Positions 26,897 through 34,846 of a DNA stretch of 64,000 bases are shown piece by piece (position 1 is the first letter of the stretch; each line of letters begins with the position of its first letter). The stretch is from Parafrankia sp. EUN1f (lineage in GTDB: Bacteria > Actinomycetota > Actinomycetes > Frankiales > Frankiaceae): NCBI RefSeq assembly GCF_000177675.1, contig NZ_ADGX01000009.1, positions 1-64,000 of the forward strand, read 5' to 3'. The position numbers and the translations under genes were made by a program. The notes beneath the pieces were generated by a model. That model saw only the letters and a program-made list of their open reading frames with translations. It did not search any database and was not told where the DNA came from.

Positions 26897-28099
26897 ATGC
26901 CGAACACCCCGACGCCGCATGAGGACGTCCCGCGGAGGTTCCGAGGGCCCTTCGCCCGCTGGCCTCGCGCCGCCGACACCGTGCTCGTCCTCGCGCTCTA
27001 CTTCATGGCCGCTTTCATGGCCGACGGGCCCGGAGACGCGATAACGATCCGCCCGCTCGGCGATGTCCCGATCCTCGTCCTGCTGGTCTGCGCGGTGGCC
27101 AGTCCGGCCCTGTTCTGGCGCCGGCGCGCGCCGCTGCGTGTGCTCGGCCTGACGTTGGTCTGCTGGGCCGTGCTGGTCGGCAGCGACACCCAGCTGGGCT
27201 GCGTCCCGATCATCGCGCTGTACGCCGCGGGGCGGTACAGCTCGGCGGACTGGCAGGGCGCTGTCGGAGTCGTCGTCGCGACCGGCCTGGTCGGTCTCGA
27301 TGGCCTCGACGATCCGGGCCCGTGGTGGCAGGAGCCCGCGTTCGGCGGCCTCTTCATGGCCGGGGCGTGGTATGCCGGGCGCCGCATCCAGCTGCGCCGT
27401 GCCCGCACCGTCGAGCGCCGCCGCGAGCACGCGGCGGAGAACCGGCGGATCGTCATGGAGGAGCGGGCCCGCATCGCGCGGGAGCTCCACGACGTCGTCG
27501 CCCACCGGGTGAGCCTCATGACCGTGCAGGCGAGCGGAGCCCGGGCTGTCGCGGAGCAGGACCCGCAGGCCGCGCTGCACGCGATGACGGCGGTCGAGGA
27601 GGCGGGGCGCCAGGCCCTCGACGAGCTTCGCCATCTTCTCGGCGTCCTGCGTCCGGAGACAGGCCATGACGGCCTGGGCCCCCAACCCAGCCTCGCGGAG
27701 CTTCCCCGGCTGATCGAGCAGCTCCGCGGGGCCGGTGTGGTCGTGCAACTGGCGATGGACCTGCCGTCAGCGGAGATCTCTGCCCGGGCAGATCTGTTCG
27801 CCTACCGCATCATCCAGGAGGCACTGACCAACGTCCTCAAGCACGCCGGTCCTGGAACCCAGGCTGAGGTGAGTCTGCGTACCGGGCACAACGGCATGGT
27901 CATCGAGGTCCGCGATGATGGTCGCGGCAGCACCGCCGCCCCAAGGCCGGACGCCGGTGGTGACCATTCGGGAGGCCACGGCATCGTCGGGATGCGGGAG
28001 CGGGCTCTGCTGCTGGGCGGGAGCCTGGACGCAGGACCTCGCGTGGGCGGTGGGTTCCAGGTCGCTGCCCACCTGCCTTTCGGAGGGAAACCGGGTTGA
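26897..28099 (+). CDS. Sensor histidine kinase, HisKA_3 type
   Basis: 400-residue sensor with four or five membrane segments in the first 165 residues and almost no extracytoplasmic loop. It may therefore sense within or at the membrane. The phospho-acceptor is His198 in ARIARELHDVVAHRV. The HATPase domain has EALTNVLKHAG (N box), DDGRGS and GGHGIVGMRERA (G boxes). The ATG at 26897 has GGAAAG 8 bases upstream; an ATG at 26882 is the alternative. Its stop overlaps the start of the regulator gene as TTGA. Confidence 0.92.
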   Translation: MPNTPTPHEDVPRRFRGPFARWPRAADTVLVLALYFMAAFMADGPGDAITIRPLGDVPILVLLVCAVASPALFWRRRAPLRVLGLTLVCWAVLVGSDTQLGCVPIIALYAAGRYSSADWQGAVGVVVATGLVGLDGLDDPGPWWQEPAFGGLFMAGAWYAGRRIQLRRARTVERRREHAAENRRIVMEERARIARELHDVVAHRVSLMTVQASGARAVAEQDPQAALHAMTAVEEAGRQALDELRHLLGVLRPETGHDGLGPQPSLAELPRLIEQLRGAGVVVQLAMDLPSAEISARADLFAYRIIQEALTNVLKHAGPGTQAEVSLRTGHNGMVIEVRDDGRGSTAAPRPDAGGDHSGGHGIVGMRERALLLGGSLDAGPRVGGGFQVAAHLPFGGKPG

Positions 28100-28773
28100 C
28101 TGTTCGTGTTCTCATCGTCGACGACCAGGCCTTGGTCCGTGGTGGCCTGGCCATGGTGCTGCGGATCCACAGCGACATCGACGTCGTGGCCGAGGCAGGC
28201 AACGGGCTGGAGGCGATGGAGGCCGCCCGGGAGCATCGTCCCGACGTGATTCTCATGGACATCCGGATGCCGGAGATGGATGGCCTGGAAGCCACGTCGA
28301 GAATTCTCGCCGAGGCGGACTGGGGCGTGCGGGTGCTGATTCTCACCACCTTCGATCCGGACGAGTACGTCTATGAGGCGCTCCGCGCCGGAGCGAGCGC
28401 CTTTGTGTTGAAGGACATTCCGGCCGACCAGCTCGCTGTCGCCGTCCGCACCGTGGCCGACGGTGGCGCATTGATCGCGCCGTCGATCACCCGGCGCCTC
28501 ATCGGCCGGTTCACCGAACGCAGGCCTGTCAGCTCGACGGTCGCGCGCCGTGTGGAACGCCTGACCGACCGCGAACGTGACGTGGTGGTCGCGGTCGCCC
28601 GCGGGTCCAGCAATTCGGAGATAGCCAAGGAGCTCTTCATCGGGCCCGCGACAGTCAAGTCGCATGTGTCGAGCATCCTCACCAAACTCGGCCTGCGCGA
28701 CCGCGCGCAGGTCGTGGTCTTCGCCTATGAAAGCGGGCTGGTTGAGGCCGGCGACCACGACATCGGCCGGTGA
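28096..28773 (+). CDS. Response regulator, NarL/FixJ family
   Basis: 225-residue receiver plus LuxR-type DNA-binding protein. The phospho-acceptor is Asp55 in LMDIRMPEMDG, the conserved Lys is in FVLKDIPADQL, and the helix-turn-helix is at about 155-215 (LTDRERDVVVAVARGSSN, IAKELFIGPATVKSHV). The TTG start overlaps the kinase stop and has GGAGGG upstream, so expression is coupled. It resembles the regulator at 3723-4436 closely (LMDIRMPEMDGLEAT in both), so the two systems are paralogous. Confidence 0.94.
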   Translation: MTVRVLIVDDQALVRGGLAMVLRIHSDIDVVAEAGNGLEAMEAAREHRPDVILMDIRMPEMDGLEATSRILAEADWGVRVLILTTFDPDEYVYEALRAGASAFVLKDIPADQLAVAVRTVADGGALIAPSITRRLIGRFTERRPVSSTVARRVERLTDRERDVVVAVARGSSNSEIAKELFIGPATVKSHVSSILTKLGLRDRAQVVVFAYESGLVEAGDHDIGR

Positions 28774-28850
28774 GACTGGTGTCCCGGCCCGCCAGGCAGG
28801 CTCGTCGTAGCCTCGTCGAGATTCAACCGTGCGTCCGAAGGAGGGTCTTG

Positions 28851-29243
28851 GTGGCTGATGCCGACGACGTCCGGCGCCTCGCGATGAGCCTGCCGCATGT
28901 TGTGGAGATCGACAGCGACGGATTCGACTTCCGGGTCGCGGACAAGGGATTCGTCTGGTCCTACCCGGAACGTGTGCCGGGGAGGCCACGGGTGATCCGA
29001 ACTGACATCGCCGTGCTCTTCGTCGGTGACGAGGCGGAGAAGCAGGCGCTTCTGCTCGGCGAACCCGACCTCTTCTTCACCGCGCCCGGCTACGACGCCT
29101 GGCCGGTGGTCATGGTGCGACTGGGGGAGGTGACGGTCGAACGGCTGGCGGAGCTGGTGACCGACGCCTGGCGGATGCGTGCACCCGAAGAGGAAACGCT
29201 GGTGAGCGACCTGGACGAGGCGAGTCTCGGGCAGGCCCGCTGA
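28851..29243 (+). CDS. YjbR/MmcQ-like small protein
   Basis: 130-residue protein resembling the MmcQ/YjbR (CyaY-like fold) family: RRLAMSLPHVVEIDSDGFDFRVADKGFVW at the start, FTAPGYDAWPVVMVRLGEV in the middle, and a helix ERLAELVTDAWRMRAP. Family members are called DNA-binding-like, but the function is not settled. The GTG at 28851 has AAGGAGGG 5 bases upstream; the open frame before it overlaps the regulator gene and is not needed. It may belong to the two-component operon (gap 77 bp). Confidence 0.8.
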   Translation: MADADDVRRLAMSLPHVVEIDSDGFDFRVADKGFVWSYPERVPGRPRVIRTDIAVLFVGDEAEKQALLLGEPDLFFTAPGYDAWPVVMVRLGEVTVERLAELVTDAWRMRAPEEETLVSDLDEASLGQAR

Positions 29244-29358
29244 GCAGGGGAGTCCGCGGTGCCGGGCGCAGACGTTTCGGACGTGTCAGAAACGACGCTG
29301 CTACCCGGATGCGGGTCGGACTCACCGCGTCCCCTGCCCAGGGCGCCGAAAACACGAA

Positions 29359-29400
29359 CGCCGCTGCCGGCCCGTGACGATGGACGGGCTGGCAGCGGCG
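29359..29400. terminator. Bidirectional hairpin terminator
   Basis: A 17-bp inverted repeat with one mismatch (CGCCGCTGCCGGCCCGT) and an 8-base loop, between the convergent YjbR-like and peroxiredoxin genes. Confidence 0.8.
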
Positions 29401-29426
29401 CGGACGAACCCGAGCCGTCAGGCAGC

Positions 29427-30053
29427 TCAGGGAGCGTCGGCGTAGCGGAGGTAGGGCTTGACCTCTTCGACGTTGCTGAACTTGCCCTTGGCGTCCTCGG
29501 TCGACAGCGTCGGCGCGACGATCACCCGGTCGCCGGGCTTCCAGTCGACCGGCGTGGAGATCGGGTTCTTGTCGGTCGCCTGCAGCGCGTCGATGATCCG
29601 AATGATCTCGTCGAAGTTGCGCCCCACCGACTTGGGGTAGGTGAGGGTAAGACGGATCTTGTTGTTCGGGTCGATGATGAAGACCGAACGAACGGTGGAG
29701 GTGTCACCCTCGCCGGGGTGGATCATGTCGTACAGCTCGGCGACGGCACGGTTCGGGTCCGCGATGATCGGGAAGTTCAGCGCCGTCCCGCTCACCTCGG
29801 CGATGTCGGGTGCCCAGCCGCGGTGGTCCTCGACCGAGTCGACCGACAGCGCGATCGCCTTCGTGTTGCGCTTGTCGAACTCACCATGCAGAGCCGCGGT
29901 ACGCCCAAGCTCGGTGGTGCACACGGGGGTGAAGTCGGCCGGGTGGCTGAACAGCACCGCCCACGAGCCCTGCTTCCAGTCGTGGAAAGAGATCTCGCCA
30001 TCGGTGGTCGTGGCGGTGAAATCGGGCGCGATGTCGCCCAGGCGGAGGCCCAT
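29427..30053 (-). CDS. 1-Cys peroxiredoxin (Prx6/AhpC-TSA family)
   Basis: 208-residue thioredoxin-fold peroxidase that reduces H2O2, organic hydroperoxides or peroxynitrite. The peroxidatic Cys45 sits in the motif DFTPVCTTELG; the catalytic Arg is in STVRSVFIID. The long C-terminal part (PVDWKPGDRVIVAPTLS) is characteristic of the Prx6 group, whose members usually lack a resolving Cys; no second Cys is seen here. The start is the ATG at 30053. Single gene. Confidence 0.96.
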   Translation of the reverse strand: MGLRLGDIAPDFTATTTDGEISFHDWKQGSWAVLFSHPADFTPVCTTELGRTAALHGEFDKRNTKAIALSVDSVEDHRGWAPDIAEVSGTALNFPIIADPNRAVAELYDMIHPGEGDTSTVRSVFIIDPNNKIRLTLTYPKSVGRNFDEIIRIIDALQATDKNPISTPVDWKPGDRVIVAPTLSTEDAKGKFSNVEEVKPYLRYADAP

Positions 30054-30277
30054 AGGAGCGTCCCTTCGTCGTTGTCAGAGACCGCACGGCTGCCACGGCC
30101 CGAGGCGTGACAGTAGGCCAGAAACTACCTGAGATTGCGCTGCCCCCCGCACGTCCCCGGCGTCCAGCATCGCAGAGACGTCCGAGGTCACGACGGCCAC
30201 GAGCACACCGGCACCACCCATCCGCGGTTCGCCGCCGAGCGGCCTACCTCAGGTGTCGGCTACCTGCCCCAAAAGCA

Positions 30278-30319
30278 CTAGTCCGATGTAGCTACGATGG
30301 TGGTCGGCCAGTGCCATCC
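30278..30319 (+). promoter_or_regulatory. Promoter/operator shared with the paralogous small gene
   Basis: CTAGTC at 30278, a -10-like TACGAT at 30293-30298 and CAGTGCCATCC at 30309-30319 recur at 31694-31737 with the same order and spacing, ahead of the paralogous gene. The distances from CTAGTC to the start codon are 58 and 59 bp. Shared control is inferred from this conservation. Confidence 0.6.
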
Positions 30320-30335
30320 GAGAGGGAGCTTCGAC

Positions 30336-30539
30336 ATGAGCAACCGCTCTGACGTCTCCTACGTGCCGCCGCAACCAGACGCCGGCCCGGACGACTTCGC
30401 GTGGTGGGTACACGAGATCGACCCGTTCCACCGGCTCTCGCCGCCTGTCCGCCAGGCCCGCGCCCGAGCCGCCCGCCGCCATTGGCTCGCCGACAACGAG
30501 GCCGCCGCCATCCGCTGCCGCCTCGCCGAGAGCAGGTAG
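30336..30539 (+). CDS. Small protein of unknown function, WWVHEIDPFHRL family copy 1
   Basis: 67 residues with the core DDFAWWVHEIDPFHRL followed by an Arg/Ala-rich helix. No Cys, no membrane segment. The ATG at 30336 has GAGAGGGAG upstream. A paralog at 31753 shares the core, the downstream helix pattern and the promoter region. The high conservation between copies at protein level implies that the product is real. Function unknown; size and abundance of Arg suggest a binding partner rather than an enzyme (inference). Confidence 0.75.
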   Translation: MSNRSDVSYVPPQPDAGPDDFAWWVHEIDPFHRLSPPVRQARARAARRHWLADNEAAAIRCRLAESR

Positions 30540-30715
30540 CCGGCGCGACCGCCCGGGCGGAGGTCACCAGCCGCAGGGGCAGGTCGCCCAGCGCCAGACA
30601 GGTGGCCAGGTCGGCAGGTGGCCGTGGCTTGGGCTCCCCGGCTTCCGTGCTGCGCGCCCGCGCGGCACATGGGAGCATGCGGTCGCGCGGCGACCGAGAG
30701 ACGGTGATCGGCACA

Positions 30716-31489
30716 ATGGGTGCGCTTGACGGCAGCACGGCGCTGGTCACCGGGGCCAGCCGCGGCATCGGCCGGGCGATCGCGCGCCGGCTCGCCGCGG
30801 ACGGCGCGGTCGTGGCCGTCCACTTCGGCAGCAGTGAGGCCGCGGCGAAGCAGACCCTTGAAATGATCATCGCTGCCGGTGGCCGCGCGTTCCCGGTGCA
30901 CGCAACGCTGGGCGCGCCCGGCGACGCGGCGGCGCTCTGGGCCGCCTTCGACGCGGGGCTCGCGGCGGCCGGCCTCGACCCCGGGGTCGACATCATCGTG
31001 AACAACGCGGGCATCGGCCGGTCGGAGGACATCAGGAACGTGACGCCGGCGGAGTTCGACCAGCTGTTCGCGGTGAACGTGCGGGCACCGTTCTTCATCG
31101 TGCAGCACGGCCTGGTCCGGCTGCGTGACGGCGGGAGGATCATCAACATCTCCTCGGGCGTCACCCGCATCGCCACCCCGGACATCCTCGCCTACGCCAT
31201 GACCAAGGGCGCGCTCGACACGTTCAGCCTCGCGCTGGCCAAGGATCTCGGCGCGCGCGGCATCACCGTGAACTCGGTGAACCCCGGCATCATCGACACC
31301 GATGTGAACGCCGACTGGCTGCGCGGCGACGAACAGGCCCCCGCGGCGCGGTCCGCCGCCTCCCTCTCGGTCTTCGGCCGGGTGGGTCAACCGCAGGGCG
31401 TCGCCGATGTGGTCGCCTTCGTGGCCTCTCCGGACGCCCGCTGGGTCACCGGCCAGACCATTGACACCACCGGCGGCTCAGCGCTGTAG
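30716..31489 (+). CDS. Short-chain dehydrogenase/reductase
   Basis: 257-residue NAD(P)-dependent oxidoreductase, classical SDR. The cofactor motif is TGASRGIG near residue 13, then NNAG near 95, catalytic Ser in INISSGV, and YAMTK with the Tyr/Lys pair. The C-terminal GQTIDTTGGSAL is typical of FabG-like reductases. The ATG at 30716 is preferred over in-frame GTG codons upstream because the Rossmann strand starts right after it. It lies between two paralogous small genes. Substrate not predictable. Confidence 0.92.
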   Translation: MGALDGSTALVTGASRGIGRAIARRLAADGAVVAVHFGSSEAAAKQTLEMIIAAGGRAFPVHATLGAPGDAAALWAAFDAGLAAAGLDPGVDIIVNNAGIGRSEDIRNVTPAEFDQLFAVNVRAPFFIVQHGLVRLRDGGRIINISSGVTRIATPDILAYAMTKGALDTFSLALAKDLGARGITVNSVNPGIIDTDVNADWLRGDEQAPAARSAASLSVFGRVGQPQGVADVVAFVASPDARWVTGQTIDTTGGSAL

Positions 31490-31693
31490 GCCTGAGCCCA
31501 CTCCGGCAGGCGCACCTCCACGCCCCAGCTGTACGGCCGGAGCCTCCCTGCCGCTGGCGACCCGGTGCGAAGGCGGTTGTCGGTCCCGACCGGCACGACA
31601 CGCGGCGTGTCGGCGCCCGAAAGGCGCTGACCAGGACCTTTTCGAGCCAATGCCAATTCGCGGCCTCCCTTGAGCCCAGCTACACCCTTCGAT

Positions 31694-31737
31694 CTAGTCA
31701 GATATGACTAGGATTAGGTAGTCCATCAGTGCTATCC
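31694..31737 (+). promoter_or_regulatory. Promoter/operator, second copy
   Basis: CTAGTC at 31694, TAGGAT at 31709-31714 and CAGTGCTATCC at 31727-31737 match the region before the gene at 30336. The local sequence is markedly AT-richer than its surroundings (GATATGACTAGGATTAGG). Confidence 0.6.
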
Positions 31738-31752
31738 ACTGGAGTAGTTGAG

Positions 31753-32169
31753 ATGCGCATGCGCTCAGCCATCACCCACAACCCGCCTCAGCCGGACGTC
31801 GAACCCGACGACTTCGCATGGTGGGTACACGAGATCGACCCGTTCCACCGGCTCCCTCCGACCGAGCGCACGGCTCGTGCCTGGGCCGCCCGACAGGGAT
31901 GGCTCACGGATATCGAGGCAGCCGCCAGCCGGCACCGACTCGCCGGTTCCAGGCGGGCCTCGGATCGGACGGCGGGACGGCCACCACCCGTCCCGCCGCG
32001 CCGTGGGCAAGACCGGCCGCCAGCCGGCTCGTCCCGCCCACGGACGGGACGAGCCGCGCTTGCGCCCGGGCTCCGGACCACCCGGTTCGGGCCATGGGCG
32101 GCCCACCGGCCCGGTATCGCGCGAACGGCTTACTCCGGGGGACTGCCGGCCTCCTCCAGCCGGTCGTAG
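31753..32169 (+). CDS. Small protein of unknown function, WWVHEIDPFHRL family copy 2, extended
   Basis: 138 residues. The first 67 align with the protein at 30336: PPQPD..PDDFAWWVHEIDPFHRL, then AARxxWLxDxEAAAxRxRLAxSR. Where copy 1 stops, this one continues for about 70 low-complexity Arg/Pro/Gly residues and overlaps the 3' end of the HxlR gene by 40 bp. The extension looks like read-through after loss of the original stop. The ATG at 31753 has GGAG 8-12 bases upstream. Function unknown. Confidence 0.65.
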   Translation: MRMRSAITHNPPQPDVEPDDFAWWVHEIDPFHRLPPTERTARAWAARQGWLTDIEAAASRHRLAGSRRASDRTAGRPPPVPPRRGQDRPPAGSSRPRTGRAALAPGLRTTRFGPWAAHRPGIARTAYSGGLPASSSRS

Positions 32170-32546
32170 TCGCCCTGGGAGCGGAAGACCGTGGCCGCGT
32201 TGCCGCGTACCCACTGCAGGATCTGGCGGAGCGGCTCGGCGGCGTCGGCGCCCAGCGGTGTCAGGGCGTATGTCACGCTCGGCGGGGCCGTCGGCGCCAC
32301 CACCCGAGTCAGCAGCCCGTCCCGGGTGAGGGTGCGCAGCGTCTGGGACAGCATCTTCTCGCTGACGCCGTCGACCAGCGTGCGCAGCTCGTAGAACCGC
32401 AGTGGGCCGTCCTGGAGTGCCACCAGGACGAGGAGGCCCCAGCGGCTGGTGAGGTGGTTGAGCACGACACGCCCGGGACAGTCTCTGTTGAACACGTCAC
32501 ACGGATCGTCGATCGTTGGGCTGTTGACCTGCGAACCAACCTCCAC
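32130..32546 (-). CDS. HxlR-family transcriptional regulator
   Basis: 138-residue winged-helix regulator. The family Cys is in NRDCPGRVVLNHLTSRWGLLVLVAL; recognition helix region LRTLVDGVSEKMLSQTLRTLTRDGLL and wing VTYALTPLG follow. HxlR proteins often sense quinones or reactive electrophiles through the N-terminal Cys. The GTG at 32546 has no clear ribosome site and may be leaderless. Divergent from the DsbA/FrnE-like gene with a palindrome between them, so it probably controls that gene and itself. Confidence 0.92.
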   Translation of the reverse strand: MEVGSQVNSPTIDDPCDVFNRDCPGRVVLNHLTSRWGLLVLVALQDGPLRFYELRTLVDGVSEKMLSQTLRTLTRDGLLTRVVAPTAPPSVTYALTPLGADAAEPLRQILQWVRGNAATVFRSQGDYDRLEEAGSPPE

Positions 32547-32556
32547 GCCAGGAGCT

Positions 32557-32568
32557 TACCTCAAGGTA
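32557..32568. promoter_or_regulatory. Candidate HxlR operator
   Basis: TACCTCAAGGTA is a 5-bp-arm inverted repeat with a 2-base centre in the 52-bp gap between the divergent HxlR and FrnE-like genes. Its position just before the start codons fits a repressor site. Confidence 0.6.
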
Positions 32569-32598
32569 TGGGCTTTCTAAAAGTTAGCCCGGGTCCTA

Positions 32599-33318
32599 GT
32601 GTCCGCTCCCACGGAGACACCAGGAGTAACCGTCGGCCCACCTCCCGCGCGGGAGGTGGAGCCGCTCACCGTGGACATCTGGTCGGACTTCGTCTGCGGG
32701 CACTGCTACGTCGGCCAGCACCGGATCTCCACCGCGCTCGCGGGACTGGGCGCCTCGGGCTCCTTGCGGGTGCGGTGGCGCAGCTTCGAGCTCGACCCGC
32801 GGCCCGCTGATCAGCGACCGACCGGGGACCTGTACGACTACCTCGCGCGATTCAACGGCAGCCGGGAGGCCGGTCGGGCGGCCATGCAACGCATCAGCGT
32901 CACCGCGGCCGCCGAAGGGCTGGAGTTCCACCCGGACATCGCCCGCCCCGGGAACACCGCGAACGCCCATCGGCTGGTCCATCTGGCCGCCGAGTACGGA
33001 CTTCAGCGCACACTGGTCGACCGGCTGTACCGGGCGTACTGGGTCGAGGGCAGGCCGATCGCCGACCCGGACACGCTCGTCGCGCTGGCCCTGGAGGTCG
33101 GGCTACCGGCCGAGCGGGCCAGCGACGTCCTCTCGGGATCGGAGTTCGCCGAGGACGTCGCCGCCGATGAGCAGATGGCCGCGGCCTTCGGTGTGGGCGG
33201 GGTGCCGACCATCGTCGCGGGAGGCCGCTGGCGGATCGCCGGCACGGAGCCGGTCGCGGTCCTGTGCGGCATCCTGGAGCAGATCCTCGCCGACCGGGCC
33301 CGCGAAGGCGCGCGGTGA
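32599..33318 (+). CDS. DsbA/FrnE-family thioredoxin-fold oxidoreductase
   Basis: 239-residue cytosolic protein of the DsbA/FrnE group. The redox motif is CGHC at residues 33-36 (FrnE usually has CPWC); RWRSFELDPR, NTANAHRLVHLAAEYGLQ and the cis-Pro in GVGGVPTIV are typical. Members take part in thiol redox or isomerisation in polyketide and quinone metabolism. The GTG at 32599 has no ribosome site and lies 31 bp after the HxlR palindrome, so the mRNA is probably leaderless. Its stop overlaps an MFS remnant. Confidence 0.9.
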   Translation: MSAPTETPGVTVGPPPAREVEPLTVDIWSDFVCGHCYVGQHRISTALAGLGASGSLRVRWRSFELDPRPADQRPTGDLYDYLARFNGSREAGRAAMQRISVTAAAEGLEFHPDIARPGNTANAHRLVHLAAEYGLQRTLVDRLYRAYWVEGRPIADPDTLVALALEVGLPAERASDVLSGSEFAEDVAADEQMAAAFGVGGVPTIVAGGRWRIAGTEPVAVLCGILEQILADRAREGAR

Positions 33319-33688
33319 CCGCGGGCCCGGCCGCGGCCACACCGGCCGCCACCATCCCCGAGGCACCGTCAGCGAGCCCGTCGAAGGTGCTCGCCGCGCT
33401 GGTCGCCGCGGTCTTCGGATATGCCCTGATGCAGACCCTGCTCATCCCCGCGCTGGGGCTCCTGCAGCGGCGGCCCTGATCGCGTCCGGCACCTCGCGCA
33501 CCGGGGTGACGAGCGGGTCGACCTTCACCGTTGCCTTCTGGCTCGCCGCGGGGGCCGGAGCTCTCGGCACCCTGACCGCGCTGGGCACATCGGCCCGGCG
33601 CGGCCGTCCACAGACGCCGGAGCAGCCGATGGAACGGGCTCTGGCCGAGGGATCCCTTCGGCCAGATGCCAGCGCGGCCGATATCTGA
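33315..33688 (+). pseudogene. MFS transporter remnant (N- and C-terminal ends only)
   Basis: A GTG overlapping the FrnE-like stop begins a frame that gives one N-terminal MFS membrane segment (KVLAALVAAVFGYALMQTLLIPALGLLQRR) and stops at 33479. From about 33470 another frame encodes what looks like the last MFS helices (LIASGTSRTG, then FTVAFWLAAGAGALGTLTAL) and a hydrophilic tail to 33688. Around 400 residues of the middle are missing. The join lies within CTCCTGCAGCGGCGGCCCTG. The gene was probably an HxlR-controlled efflux pump in an operon with the FrnE-like gene. It is not functional as a transporter. Confidence 0.7.
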
Positions 33689-33897
33689 CTGACCTGCCGG
33701 CGTTGCGCCTGCTGGTACTCGTCTGCAGTGTCCGCCAGACCGGGACCGTACTTGAAAACTCTGTGCGGCGGCCTTCGGCGATGCTACTGTTCCGATCTGG
33801 AATTCTCGGACTGATGGTGCCGACAGAAGTCCCGCCAGGTGCATCCGCCGGCGGTGCTGGCCCGTTCCGTGCGGAAGGTTCCAAGGGGGGATTCATC

Positions 33898-34776
33898 ATG
33901 GTCGCCGATGTTCATATTCCCGTCCTCGACGACGTCGACCCAGGCACGGCGCTTACGGCTGTCATCGAGCACGGTGCGGCGTTCATCAAAAGGCCAGGAA
34001 CGACCCTGTTCGACTTCAGGGAGTTCACCGAGGCGCTCATGGTCCCGATGGTTCACCACGCAACCAACACCATCGAACGTGACCCGGTGGGCGCGGATCC
34101 AAGCACGTCCACCGTCAACAAGGGTATGGACGCGATTCCGCTGCACCGGGAGGGCTCCTACGCGCCGGGCTGCCCGGACCTGCTCGTCCTCTACTGCGAG
34201 CGCCCCGCCGCCGCCGGTGGTGAGACCGTCCTGTGCGACGGGGCGGAACTGCTGCGGCGCCTCGACGAGTCGACCCGTGCGTTTGTCTCCGACCTGGACC
34301 TTTACTGGAGCTGGGAGGCTACGCCGGCACGCTGGCAGCAGACCTTCGGCGTGACCGACGTGGCGCTGGCCCGGGTGGCGCTGGCTCGGGTCGGCGGTTT
34401 GCTGCGCCCCTACGAGCGGCTTGACGGCGACTTCCAGGGGGATGTGCTCCACGGCCGGTTCCGCACAAAGGCGGTGATACCGTCAAACGGCGGTGTTCCG
34501 TCCTTCTGCAACTCGCTGATGATCTATGCCTATCGGCAGAAAAGCGACTATTACGCCAGGGACAGCTTCCGTGTCGCGCTGGCGGACGGAAGCCCTTTCC
34601 CGGCTGATCTCCTCGCCGAGATCCGCGAGGTCGCCGAGACGGTCTCCGTGCGCGTCTCCTGGGAACCCGGGAACCTCGCGGTCTTCGACAACGCCCGTTT
34701 CATGCACGGCCGAACAGGGTTCGATGACACCGGTCGCCGGGTCCTCATCAGGATGGGTCATCTCAGGAAACGGTGA
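33898..34776 (+). CDS. TauD/TfdA-like Fe(II)/2-oxoglutarate dioxygenase
   Basis: 292-residue cytosolic oxygenase. The facial triad appears as His83-x-Glu85 (LHREGSY) and His270 in FMHGR, with the 2-oxoglutarate Arg in RRVLIRMG. Glu in place of Asp in HxD is seen in the clavaminate-synthase/SyrP-like branch that acts on amino acids in natural-product pathways. The ATG at 33898 has AAGGGGGG 6-9 bases upstream. First gene of a colinear block ending with murL-murD2; a 209-bp gap before it should hold the promoter. Confidence 0.88.
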   Translation: MVADVHIPVLDDVDPGTALTAVIEHGAAFIKRPGTTLFDFREFTEALMVPMVHHATNTIERDPVGADPSTSTVNKGMDAIPLHREGSYAPGCPDLLVLYCERPAAAGGETVLCDGAELLRRLDESTRAFVSDLDLYWSWEATPARWQQTFGVTDVALARVALARVGGLLRPYERLDGDFQGDVLHGRFRTKAVIPSNGGVPSFCNSLMIYAYRQKSDYYARDSFRVALADGSPFPADLLAEIREVAETVSVRVSWEPGNLAVFDNARFMHGRTGFDDTGRRVLIRMGHLRKR

Positions 34777-34846
34777 TCCTTTTTCGTCTCACGGTGCATG
34801 GCCAGGGATGCCGCAGGTCCGAGTCGACGACGGAAAAGGATCGGTC

